NCBI GenBank assembly: GCA_958496175.1
Contig: OY292276.1
Coordinates: 23,144,001-23,208,000, forward strand
Length of the DNA stretch: 64,000 nt
Origin: Sisyra terminalis
Taxonomy: Eukaryota; Arthropoda; Insecta; Neuroptera; Sisyridae
Direction: 5' to 3'
Made by a program: the position numbers and the translations under genes. This document shows positions 36,236 through 48,200 of the stretch, piece by piece; within the stretch, counting starts at the first letter, position 1, and the number at the start of each line of letters is the position of its first letter. The notes under the pieces are model-generated. The model ran no database searches, was not told the origin of the DNA, and was given only the letters and a program-made list of their open reading frames with translations.

Positions 36236-37058
36236 ATGGACATTCTAGTAACCCTAAATAACCAAACAGTCGGACGAGATAGAATTGCTCGGTAAGTGCG
36301 TCATATTAAGCATTAAAAATAATTCTAATGAACATAAAAAAACTTTCAGTGTTATCCAATATGCAAGTCGCTTTTGTTGGCATACACTTAACAAAAAAGA
36401 CTTCAATAAAAACACAGTCGATTCGTTGAAACGTCTAGAATATATATTGGGAACTTTTCGAAAACGTAAGTTAGCAATGTTAGCAATAGTGGCAATTATC
36501 ATATTATTAAATTGAATTTTAGTCCTGAGATTTGGTCGCTGTTTCGACACTTTGTACGCCACTCTACCAATAATAAATCACCAGGATCCATTCATTCGAA
36601 CAACAATTGGACTAAGCAAAGTGAGCTCATCGTTGTTTCTATTTGCTGATCATATAATTTGGCTGAATCGTTCTGGTCTGGTCAAAGTCGATTCGGAAAG
36701 ATGGACAAGAATTTCAAATAGATATTGGCTGTACAGTTTAATATTGAATTTGTCACGGGACTTTTACGAAATATCAAGAATTTTGAGCAACGAAAAGAAA
36801 TGCTTTTTGGGAGATGATGAACAAATTAAAACTATTAACACCTTGTTAGTGGCTGTTTGGAAGGCAATTTTACATATACGCAAACACGATGCTGTTTTTA
36901 TTGACACTGTGAAGAATGCGTGTGACTTTTGGATCCCCTTAACTGCACTAGGATATACGAAATTGTCTCCGGGGACAATAGGAGTATTAGGTGTTATAAG
37001 TTCCATCGCAGGGTTCATTATTATGATTAATCCAAAAGCTAAATTGACGCCTTCTTAG
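36236..37058 (+). CDS. PEX11: peroxisomal membrane protein PEX11
   Basis: Three exons (36236-36291, 36350-36465, 36523-37058), phases 2 and 1, give 235 residues, normal for PEX11A/B (about 247-259). PEX11 inserts into the peroxisomal membrane and elongates it before fission. Seen: an N-terminal amphipathic region (RVIQYASRFCWHTL); LRFGRCFDTLYATL; and SLFLFADHIIWLNRSGL followed by RYWLYSLILNLSRDFYEI, the family signature. A C-terminal hydrophobic segment (about residues 207-226) precedes a short basic tail KAKL, consistent with a membrane anchor. An AATAAA lies about 20 nt after the stop codon. A and B forms cannot be distinguished by eye. Confidence 0.92.
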
Positions 37059-38338
37059 TTTTTATCAATTATGTTTAAATAAAACGAATTTTATTGTGGG
37101 GACATTTAATAAGTATAATCCAAATGTAACATGTTAACGTTTTTATTTTTATAAGTATGAAAATATTTTTTCTTTATCAGTTATATTTTTATCTTTAAAT
37201 AATTGCTACTTAATTTTATCGACAAATTGGTGCTAAAGTTTATTTTTTTTAATTTACACTATAAGTACAATAAGTAAATCAATTTGGTTGATTGAAGTAT
37301 TATCATATTTATATCAATTCTATTTATTTTTATTTACGTGTTCAAGTTTACTGTGATTGCACGTTTTAGGGTAAAAAACGCCAAACTATTGAGAAATAAA
37401 TATAATACTACAAAAAAATATTTTATGAATAAATAAAATCGATTTTTGCATTAATTTTTTAATATTTTCTTATAACTATAATCCACATATGAAATAATTA
37501 TGAAATATTACCAAGCAGCAATAAGACTGCTATCTTTCAAGTGAACAATACTGTAACAGATACGTTGTAATGTAAACATAATCGTACAAAACTATTAGTT
37601 ATTAATTAGGTTCTATCAACCATAACCCTGCAAGTAAAAATTTTCAGTATATTGTGGAATCGTAATCATACTGGCTGGCGTATAAAGCAGTGATCATACC
37701 GACTACACCACATTAATCAATTAGGTACATAAAATTGTAACATTTATTTTCTATTTAAATTTCCATCAATTTATTCACGAATGAAAAAAAAAATAAGTAG
37801 ATAATGAAACGTCGCTAAATTGACGCATGAGCCTCTTTTATAGAAACCGTGTGAGATTTCTCTCAAATATGACTTTTTATTGAAACTTAAATATAATGTG
37901 AACTTGAGTCTATCGTCAAAAATCAAATACTATTGTAACTTAATTAACTTTGGGATCAAACAGATGGTAAGATGTAAGGTAAGTTCATTCTATAAGTCTT
38001 TCCTATATAATAATAGATAAGATCGATAATATAATCTTTCATAGTTAGTATTCTTAATGAAAATAGTAATATAAAAGACCACATCACTTGAAATTTCTTT
38101 TCTAATGGCAATTGGAACATATATAGTATGTAAGAAATATTGTTCTACATATTATCAAAATCTTGAGTAGCATAAAGCTCACTGTAATACTGGAAATCCT
38201 TATAGAATGTCGTTGAGTGTCACTATTCTATGTTAAGAAAAATTGGTGATGAACACTACTTATTTCATGATAGAAATATTTAAATTGATTTAATCTATTG
38301 GCGAAGAACTTCAAATAATTATTTGCTGTTCTTATATT
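37059..38338. other. spacer between PEX11 and CPLANE2 3' ends
   Basis: No gene is supported. It holds AATAAA at 37078-37083 for PEX11. Around 37800-37840, a stretch containing AACGTCGCTAAATTGACG followed by CATGAGCC looks like one end of family A. Otherwise AT-rich sequence without visible structure. Confidence 0.45.
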
Positions 38339-39169
38339 TCAGACTTGAATTCCTTTAGTTTGCATCAATATAAACTCTTGATCACGAGTCCAAAGCGTTT
38401 GACTAATTGCGTTTAAAACGGGCGCAATTCTTGGAAGTTCTGAAATGCCTTCATGTATACCTGCCTCTTCTAACGTAGCCACTTCCACTTGGCACATATT
38501 GGCTAGTTCTTGAACTTCCGAAATTTTTACATTCATCGATTTATATGGATTGTATCTTACACCTAAAACTGATTTTTAACAGTTAATATTTCAGGAAAGG
38601 ACTTTGATTTCAGTAAAAAGTACCAATTCGAGCAACTCCGTCTCCCATACTGTTTAAAATATTTTGAGCATCTCGTAAACTTGACTGCTCATTGAACGAA
38701 AATATAACAACTACAATATCAACTTTTTCCCGGCAGGCTGGTATTATGTGGCTATATTTCTTACCACTAATATCACCACATTCCCAAGCGTCAAGTTTAA
38801 AAAGAACAACTTTATCCCAAACTTTAGCCGGCCAGTATATGCAAGTTTTACGAATTCCTACAATAAAGCATAAAAGTTTAAATAATAAAAACTTGCAAAT
38901 TTTTGTAAATGAAAACCTGAAGTTTCCATATAGTTTGGTGTTTTGCTAACATCGCCAGCAAGTCGTTTTATCGCTGTTGTTTTTCCAATTCCTGATCGGC
39001 CAACAAACCAAAGTTTGTAATTGACCTGTTCAATATTTGCAGGCAAAAAGGGTCGTTCTAGAACGCCAAATTGACGACGAATCCCTGAGTTATTGAACAA
39101 AGTTTGCAAAATAGGTTCGGCTTCAGCTGTATGATGCCATTCGTTAGCGATCACATTGTTTCGATACAT
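38339..39169 (-). CDS. CPLANE2: ciliogenesis and planar polarity effector 2 (RSG1 small GTPase)
   Basis: Three exons on the - strand (39169-38917, 38857-38624, 38568-38339), phases 1 and 1, give 238 residues; human RSG1 has 258. It belongs to the CPLANE module that helps recruit intraflagellar-transport proteins to basal bodies. Seen: the family N-terminus NEWHHTAEAEPIL and FGVLERPFLP; P-loop VGRSGIGKTT; CIYWPAKVW; a switch II-like DAWECGD in place of the usual WDTAG; and a C-terminal ALNAISQTLW-type helix followed by TRDQEF. The guanine-specificity motif is atypical: GVRYNPY stands where human RSG1 has a GSKFDQY-type sequence, so the usual aspartate is asparagine. Introns are 48-60 bp. I consider the identification strong because the whole length aligns. 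Confidence 0.9.
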
Positions 39170-40881
39170 TTTAAAAAGTTACGAAAACTTTTATAAACTT
39201 TTACTAAAGTAGGCGACAGCTTACACAATTTGTTTTAACTGATACGTTTGATTTACTAATCCGAGAAATTAAAGTCAATGTAGCGATGAACCAAAAAGAA
39301 GTTTCTTAACTTTTAAAAATGTTGGCATTCTTTTGGTTACTTAGGTTAATAATATTTTTAAATAAACTCAAAAAAACTTTTTATCATTTTATAATGATTA
39401 TGGCAGTGGTCGAAAAGATGACAGAAGACAGAAGGCCACCTAGTGGCTATAACAATAAGACGAAAAGACTAAAATTGTGTAGATTGTTAAGATTGTTATG
39501 AACTTAATATAAAAAAGGTCGAAAGCCGTTGAAAGCAATCAATAATGAAAGGAATGTTTTATAAAGGAAATATCGAATACTTAAAATCTTTGTGATTTAA
39601 GTTTGTAAATAATAGCAGAATTAGCTGAGGTTCATACCGGTCTTATCTTTTAAGTTATTTTCTATCAACAATAGATGACGCAGCACATTAAAACATACCG
39701 CGACAAACACGTATATCAACGTATATCGGTATATCATTGTAATTATCATGTAATTATTGTAATATTGTTACGCGGCCTTTTTAAAAAAGCGATTTGCTGT
39801 ACTGCATGTAGTACCAATAGACGCAATAGACTGTCGCATGCATAAATACAAATTGAATATCTTGTTGTGTAATGTAGTCATCTTCAAATCGTTTACAGTA
39901 CAGCTATTCTAAATTCAATATTCCTATTAAAAGCTCTGCCTTAATCTATTACTATAGACAACTACAGATATTACTTATTTTGACTTATCATCTTTCTTAA
40001 AAATTCCCAACTTTGAAGAATTAATTTATTCTTGTTGAAATATGAAAAAAAGTATTAGGAATAACATACTTATAACTTGGGGTTGCAATACCGGAATACC
40101 GAATACCAATAATTTAAGCTGTTTGTACAAGTATGTAATATTGGTATTCACTAGTTTATATAAAGTTTTTTTGGTATTTACTGGAAATTTTTTAAACCAT
40201 ATGTTCCACTATATGTTCAGAAATCGCCATCATAGTAAAATAGTATCTATACATTTTTGTTTTTGTCACCCTAATGTGAAAATTAATTATGCTGTAAAAA
40301 CAACGTTGGAATTGAAAAATGTCTAGAGTATTTACTTAGCTCTAATGACTTAAAAAATGAAAAAGAAGAATAGAGATTAACCAATTCGAATCTGGTCAAG
40401 TTTATAGTAAACAGGTATTCCAGTATTAAGATCTAAAATAAACCAAATACCGGTATTGAACTTTTGGTCCGGTATTGTAGTCCCTTGTTACATCATAAGA
40501 TAGTTATATCGTTTATAACATTGGATAAGTTTAGTAATCTAGGTCATTAAGATGTATTGATAAACATGTTATCGTAATTTTTAAAAAAAAAATCGCACTA
40601 AATGAGGCAATTTAGTACAAACTATCCCAAGAGTTTGAACAAAAAAGAGAAAAGTTGGATAGAAATGGGTTCTTTGTATTTAGTTACTAAAGGCATTGAA
40701 AAAACATTACTTACGTTTATTATAAGATGTAACGACAAAGCTCGCTCTGATATCTTCTCTTCGACAAATATTCGAAAAACAAATCCTCCCTCAATTTTCA
40801 CCTCTTTTTGACAACCCCAAATTAGACCTAGATCTACGTGTTTTAGTTCGGGAAACCTTTTGTGAGTTTTGTGTTTCAAAT
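39170..40881. other. spacer between CPLANE2 and a small acidic reading frame
   Basis: It contains the CPLANE2 promoter (its start codon is at 39169) and a hAT-like MITE at 40077-40487. A 60-codon frame at 39319-39501 is not supported by composition or homology. No other structure was seen. Confidence 0.45.
40077..40487. mobile_element. hAT-like MITE with CAATACCGG ends
   Basis: The left end, TTGGGGTTGCAATACCGGAA, and the right end (reverse strand CAAGGGACTACAATACCGGA) are inverted matches with scattered changes. Their CA(A)GGG-type start fits hAT. The duplication is not clear. A 94-codon frame across it is incidental. Confidence 0.55.
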
Positions 40882-41124
40882 ATGGCAGATTCATCATCAA
40901 TGCGAATTGATAATTTGGAGATGCAAAATACAAAAAATATGCTCGAGGAAGAAGAGTTGCAGGATCACATTAAGAATCTTAAGGCAGGATTGGAGATAAA
41001 TCGGGCTTTTAATGATGAAGAAGAAGAAGCATCTATGGTAGTTAATACCATAGAGGATGATACAGAGGACAATGGTATCCCTTTGGCTCGTTTGAAAGAA
41101 AAAGCAATACCTTCTGAGGATTAA
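40882..41124 (+). CDS. hypothetical acidic protein, 80 aa
   Basis: An ATG in a good context (TCAAATATGG) opens 80 codons with a very acidic, non-repetitive composition (MLEEEELQDHIKNL, NDEEEEASMVV, IEDDTEDNGIPLARLKEK). A helical first half is likely. The block IPLARLKEK preceded by an acidic run is reminiscent of linker or terminal regions of domesticated or decayed transposases, but that is an impression only. No splice partner was found, and there is no AATAAA close by. It may be an exon fragment, a transposon relic or a real small gene. Confidence 0.3.
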   Translation: MADSSSMRIDNLEMQNTKNMLEEEELQDHIKNLKAGLEINRAFNDEEEEASMVVNTIEDDTEDNGIPLARLKEKAIPSED

Positions 41125-41674
41125 TGATCAATCAGGATTTTTAATCCGAAGTGCTCACAGCATTATCGAATAGTTTGTTACTTACTGCGTGATAAACTTA
41201 ATACGAATATTTTTCCCAAATAGTAGTAAAATAGTAATAAGTATGTATCAAGATCAGTGAGTAAAATAGTCACACCGCAAGCTGTATGATTTTTATTGAC
41301 GAATCAGGTATTAAGTATGTATATTTTATCTTCATTTTACTGCAAACTAAGTGGGGTAACATAATGATTTAAATTTGAATTTTAAATAAAGCAACTACTT
41401 AGTTGAAAGTTAAGTTTCAATAAAGTTATGGTTGATTCAGACATATTAATTATACCTATATTACATCTTGTAACCACTATAAAAGTATTGAAATATTTAA
41501 GGTGGAAAGCAAACGTGATTTTTTCTTATTGTTAGTAATAAACGGGTTGATTTGTTTAATGGAAGTGAAATTATACGTTTGCATTCAATTGATAGGACAA
41601 CTGAAAAAATGTAAACTTGTAGAGTCGATTTTTTTCATATTTGAAAGCTTTTGAAAGGTGCTAGTCTTTGAAAA

Positions 41675-41731
41675 ATGGGTGAACTGTGGAAACTGCCGAT
41701 TACAATTAACTTATTGCCTTTTAAACTTTAG
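41675..41731 (+). pseudogene. 5' remnant of a duplicated odorant receptor
   Basis: The sequence reads MGELWKLPITINLLPFKL and then TAG, parallel to MGEMWKPSITINLSALKI of the intact receptor at 42204. Reading ends in a stop and homology fades soon afterwards, so only the start of a former tandem copy survives. The equivalent of the intact gene's TATA box (TATAAAAG) is degraded in this copy. Confidence 0.75.
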
Positions 41732-42127
41732 GAGTGCCTAAATTTTATACAAGATAAATATTATATAAAAAATCATCAAGTACGAATCATATATTTACTA
41801 AGGGCCTCATATAGAATAGAATTGAGAGGAAGTTACAACTGATTGAGCTGTTGATTTGATTTACTACTTCTATGACTAATTTTTAAATATTCCTCAGTTC
41901 AAAGTTATAAACATTTAATATAAAATTAAGTTTCTCCACATTATTTTTTTTAACGTGTACCTAGCCTTCATTGCAATCCTAATGAAGTATTGAAATATTT
42001 AAGGTGGAAAAAAGTGATTTTTTAATAGTTTTCCTTGCCGTGACTAATAAGCGGGTTGGTTTGTCTAAATGGATTCAAAATTACAGGCTTGCATTCAATT
42101 GGAAGGACAACATAAAAAATGTGAACA

Positions 42128-42135
42128 TATAAAAG
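42128..42135 (+). promoter_or_regulatory. TATA box of the odorant receptor gene
   Basis: TATAAAAG lies 69 nt upstream of the start codon, at the right distance for a short leader. The paralogous upstream block lacks it. Confidence 0.5.
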
Positions 42136-42203
42136 ACCGATTTTTCTCATCGATACCTCACAATTTAAAGCTTTTGAAATTGAAGCGTACTTGTGTTTAA
42201 AAA

Positions 42204-45200
42204 ATGGGTGAAATGTGGAAACCGTCGATCACAATTAATTTATCGGCCCTTAAAATTTTGGGGCTATGGCCTATTGATGTCCAGTTCAAACCTCTTCAAG
42301 TCCTACACACGTATTGGGGCTACTTTCTGTACACGTGTTTCATTATTTTTTTGCTGACCGAATTTATCGAGTTTTATTTAGTATGGGGAAATTTTGAGGA
42401 ACTTACCACCAACGGAACGGTTTCGTTTTTGTATATGGTTGGCGTGGTGAAAATTTACATTATTTTAATCGAAAAAAAGAAGTTTAAGTCAATGATTTCT
42501 AAAATATACGAAATGGAAGAAGTTATTTTTGTTAATAATAAATATGAAGTCATTGAAATTTGGAAAAGTTACAAAAATAAAATAAATTGGTTCACGCGGT
42601 TCTTTCTTTGTTTAACAGTAACAACAATTATGGCTTGTTTTGTGATACCACTATTGGATTTTTGGTTATCACCCAAGACATTTGTGCAATATTCCAATGG
42701 AACAATATCAGATGTCATCAAACGGCCCCTTGTGTTTAGTTCTTGGTTTCATTTTAACGATTACAAATATTTTTCGCCATACTTTGAAGTGGCATTTTTC
42801 TTGCAAGTATGTGCCGGAAGTGTCGGTGCAACATTTTTAGGGATCACTGACACAATGTTTTATTCATTGTTGATCTTTCCTTCGGGACAACTTCAAATTT
42901 TGCAGTACAAATTAAGAAATTTGGGTCATGATTTTGATATTAAATTTGATAAAGAAAACGTTCTTAAACTTAATGCTAAACGCCTCCATGTGGATATAAT
43001 TGAGTGTATAAAACTTCATAATAAAGTAATAAAGTAAGTTGCAATTGAACATACGGAAAGCTTTTATCTTTTATTGGATGATAAATTAAATTTTTACAAA
43101 ATATATGACGAAATTATGAAAAGAGTAACAAATTCGGTTTGTACAGTATATCAACACAGTTTATATTTTTTATGGTATTCTAATTTTTCACAGTTTGAAT
43201 CTACCAATGAAATCATTCATAATTATTTTTTAAATGATTCTGTTTATCATTCAAATTTCTAGTAAAGGTTTTTTCCAAACCATTAAGAGTTCGAAACTTA
43301 GTAGAAAATATAATTAGTTTTAATGTCTCAACTTTTAAGATCAGAAAAAAAAACTTAATAAAAATCAAGTGAAAAACGTTATTATTTCTTAATTTCTTTC
43401 TATAATTCTTAATAATATTATTATCTTAACTATTATTATTATCTTCTTGTTAAAATCAGCAATCATATGAATTAATGATCGTAAAGTTTTACGAATCAAA
43501 ATACATTGTTCATGAGTTCGAAAAGTTCATAGTTTTCAATATTTCGAGTACTTGTTCTATTAGGTTCATAATTTAGTAAAATGAGTTTTGGGAGATCATT
43601 ATGTGAGGATCAATCTGTGGGATTGGTTTTTCCAAATACCCTCGAACTTAAAGAAATCGATGGTAATCGCCTATGATTACTACCCCCTAAAAAAGGTTTA
43701 TCGAGAAATTCGAATGATAATCAGGATAATTTTACAAGAAGTTCATGAAGAATACTGTAAAAAAAATTCCCCTTTGGAACTAAAAAATGTTTGAATGAAT
43801 ATTCCATATTTGGGTTAAAGTAACGAAAACGAGTAAATGATTTCCAATATTATGGTATTTCATTATAAAAAGCAAACGATTAAATAATCACATTTGTATA
43901 AAATACGAATCCATCAGTAAATAATAACGGTGAAGTTTGATCTATATAAAAATTACTTGTAGATAATGTGGTTATAGGTGTCTAGCAAGAAAACTGAATT
44001 TTTCACGACATTTTATAATTTAGCCTTCAATGGATGTACTATTAGTTGTCTTTTTAATATGATTACTTAAAAATAGTTCACTGAAAACCAAATAATTAAT
44101 TACACTTTATTCATCAAAAGATCTATTGTAGCTCAGATTTGAATTAATAACGTCACATCACCATTTTTTAATGTAACGTAAGCCTTTTAGTGTTTATACA
44201 ATATATAAATATGTTGGTCTTATTTATGTAATGTAATTCACTCAAAAAAGTAAACTTTAGACATAAAAATGAACAAAAACTGAATAAAAAAAGTTTTGAT
44301 GTATTGCCTAGATACATTTTTCGATTGTCAAGCTATTCTTTTCAGTGGTCATTAAGTAGCATTAGTTCGCTCCATAACTGTTATGTGATGAGTAACTTAA
44401 GCGCGATATCACATAAGGTGACTCATCATATACTACTTGATGATCCAATACTGCTTAATGACCACTGAGGAAGTTTGCTAGGCAATCGAAATACGTATAT
44501 AAGCAATACGTCAAACATTTTTTTTAAAATTTTTATGTGTATAGTTTACGTTTGTCAATTATATTACATGAATAAGAGTGCAATACATTTTACATACTGT
44601 ATAAACAGGGTAACTGTTTAAATTTAGTGAAAAGAATCTAATTTCATAAGTCTTTTAACCATTTATTAATTCATTAAAGATTTATTTCCCCATCGGCGAG
44701 TATTAATGACAAATACTCCGTGATTTGTTTACTATTCTCTAAAGAAAAATAAAATTCTATTTTTTAAAAGTTACTTTTCTTGATTAGGCGTTTTACAATA
44801 ACTATTTTCAATTAAATAGCAGAAATATTAGATTCTGTGCTATTAAATTCTTTATAACTTTGAAAAAAATGGTTATTTCGCAAGTTTTTGCTAAAACAAG
44901 TTTGGTTTAGCGAAACGTTGCAAATAATATGTTAATAAATTATTTGCTTGAACAACTTGTTCTTGGTCGTGATTGCTTTTTGTAAATATCATATCGATAT
45001 GTTCTGCTTATTAAGATCGAGCTGCTGAAGTATTTCTTTTAACTTTAGATAGATATATAGATACTTGATGTACAGATTAAAATTTAAATCGAGTTTTTAC
45101 GAAAATTTAATTGATAAAATAAAGCCTATTATTTTAGAAAATGTTTTTTACTCGTATTTCTTCAAAATAAGAATCTGTGGGTACAATTTAGTTACTTGGC

Positions 45201-48200
45201 TAAATAGCTAGAGTTCCAGACTAAAAGTTTCGAACAAAAAGGATCAAATCGAAAGTCTCGATGAAATCGAAAGTATCAGTACCACTTTGTTTCAATGCCT
45301 TTTTTCTGTTAGGTATTGCATCCCAAAGATCATTAGTTCCAAATCTATTTTGTCTCGGTTTTTATTAGCAATCATATATGGGGTTTCGTTAAAAAATTTT
45401 GCATTCTAAGTGCGATGATAGAATTCTAGTGATTTATTGAAAAACAAATAGCCTAATTATCCTACTGATGGCCGTATGGTCAAGGTATCCGGGGTAGCCT
45501 CTCCAAAACTGGGTTGGTTCGAATCTCGTTTCGAGCAAGTTTTCGATATTTCTTGATTAACGAATTTTTATTAACCCTAGAGTCGCTAAAGACCTTGATG
45601 GTTATAAAGCGACGATATAATCAATAAAATAGCCTCATTGGATATATAGAGCATCAATTCCTGATTGATTATGTAGGCAAACTTGTAGAATATATACAAA
45701 GTAGAATATAGAAATCGGGATGGACTACTATGGTTGTAGATATAGAGCAGTACGATCAGTATACGTATACTTTTCATGGAACAGTAAGAGTGTATATAAC
45801 TGTTGAAAAACTCCCTGTTAAAAAGACATTTAGAAATCATTACATTTAAATAGCTTTTAAGAGCTTTTGACGACTTCTAATAGGTATTTTGAGCATTTAA
45901 AAAGCCTTTTTTAACAAAGCTGATATTGATGGGTTGTGGATAGGTACTGATTAATTAAGGTTAACAAAGTACGCTAAATGGAAATACATATGTATGTGGT
46001 ATTAGAGTAGTAAAATCGGAAAATTTTGTTATATCTAGGATAAAAAAGTGTTTTGGGATTTTTTTTAATTTTTTTTTTAAGTTTACTGATTTGAACAGGA
46101 AAACAGCGGAGTTTTCGTGGTGTATATAAAGTAAATGGATTTCATAATACAGAATATTACTTAGCAAAATTAACACGAATAATATAGCGATAATAATAAT
46201 ATAGAAAAACTGCTACATTATTCTTTTGTACTTCTACACATAAAATCTATTTTTTAATTTGTACCATTGGTGTTTATCCGAGTTAACCAATCGTTTTTTT
46301 TAATGAAAAAAGTACAGAAGAAATTAATATTGACAGCAACAAATTTTTGTTACTGCTATAATATAAAAAATATAAAATGTGTTTTCCCAATTTTCCTGTT
46401 TGATTCAGTAAAATAGAATAAAGCAAGATCGTTATTTAGTAAGGATTCTAGCCTATATTTTGATTTTCCTACTTTATTAGGATATATGGAATGGTCCACG
46501 TTTAATTGGTATATACTTATTTTATATCTATGAAAGCCGGTATTTTCACTTATGGATAGATAAACCAAATTCTTAAATAGTTATTTAATACATAAAAATT
46601 TGTCCGTTTGATACAATTACACATTTATCCTACACATATAATTCTCAGGTGAAGATACCCTTGTTTTCTCTATCTTTCGGATAAAATTTTACCTTGAAGA
46701 TAAATGCCACTTGGCACAAATGAACTTTAGGAGTGTAAGATTGTGATTTTAGGGTTCAACCTAGTTAAATATTTGAGCTTTATTGTATTAGAGAATACTT
46801 ACTCGATTATTTGAAAATAAAAATAAAACCCATTGTTATGAATAAAATTTGGTCAACTCTAAAGTCATTGCGGGTGCTTTTGGAAATGCAATGTTTTCCA
46901 ACCAACGCATTGTATGTATATTATATATATATATATTATGTATATTTGTATATGTGTATTAAAAGACTGTTAATAATAACAGAATAGGTTCAAGATCATA
47001 AAATATATCCTAAAGCAGAAAACTTATAGTATTGTATTAGAATTGTAGTACATTATAATAAAAACAAAAATAATAATTATGATTAACATATTTTGTGTGA
47101 ATTATGTGAATCGTTGATTCCACCGCAGGCCGTGTTTTGGCTAGCTCCTAATTAGAAATGCTCTGTAAACAAACCGACCTTTAGTTAACGAAATAAGTAC
47201 AAAAATTAATAAATTGATTAATTAAAAATTAATTATAACGACAAATATATAAAATAAATAGAATGAGTTTTAATTAAAGTTTAAATAATTAATTACCAAA
47301 AATTGCAGGTTTATAACTGAATTGGACCAATGGATGAATCCTGTCATATTTTTGGATTTTTTGGTTTGTTCGATTTTGCTTTGTGCTTGCGGTTTTCAAG
47401 TTACTTTGGTAATGTATTTTATTTTTATTCCTATTCTTTATTATTATTCTTCGTAATAAATTTAAAAAAAAATCTAAGAACGACTGTTGTTTTTTTAAAT
47501 GAATATTAACAATGATATTATTTTGATTATTATTTATTAATTATTACTTACTATAATAAAAATGACTATAAAAATAACGAACTTTAATAGAAATTAGGAA
47601 TGTTGACTTTTTAGAAAATAAACAAATATTTAGTTATATGTGTTCCCTGTTAAAAAAAGGCATTTTGAAATCATTACATTTAAAATGCCTTTAAATGCTT
47701 TTTTAACAGAATTACCACTTCAATAGTTTCTTTTTCTTCTAAAGATTAATTTCTGAATATTTTCAAAGTTCATTCACATTAAATAAAAAAGTATTATAAT
47801 TTAGAGCAAGTGACTATAGTGTAAGTTGTTACTATTTTGCATCGTTGCAAACTTACCAGAACAATAACCATAAATTCAATTACCTAATTTTGTTACGATT
47901 TATTCCCTTGTAAGATGAATCTATTGATTTAGTATATTTTTCATTGTATTTCCATAACTGTTTAAGTTTTGGCAAAAACCTTGACCTAAATTTTAAAGCT
48001 TTGAACATCAGAAAGTAGAATTAATTATAATATATTTTTGATAATCGAATAGGTAAAAAATTATCATTAATATTTAAATTAAAACGATATTTTTTTCAAC
48101 AGCAAGGTGTCAATGCTCGTCTGTTTTTCATGCTGGAATATTTAATGGCGATGCTTGTCCAACTGTTCCTTTTCTACTGGCATGCAAATGAAGTTCTACT

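Larger units (their letters stand above)
41125..42203. repeat. odorant receptor upstream region containing a tandem duplicate
   Basis: The block 41484-41735 is repeated at about 41985-42250. Both carry TATTGAAATATTTAAGGTGG, then a GGGTTG(A/G)TTTGT word, TTGCATTCAATTG followed by GACAAC, an AAAGCTTTTGAAA stretch, and ATGGGTGAA(C/A)TGTGGAAAC. The downstream copy leads into the intact receptor. The upstream copy is broken after 18 codons. The duplication therefore covered the promoter, the leader and at least the first codons. Confidence 0.8.

Noticed and set aside
43588..43794. 68-codon frame MGDHYVRINLWDWFFQ... in receptor intron 1
   Set aside because: It has a protein-like look, but no recognised family, no promoter or splice context and a short length. 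I could not support it.
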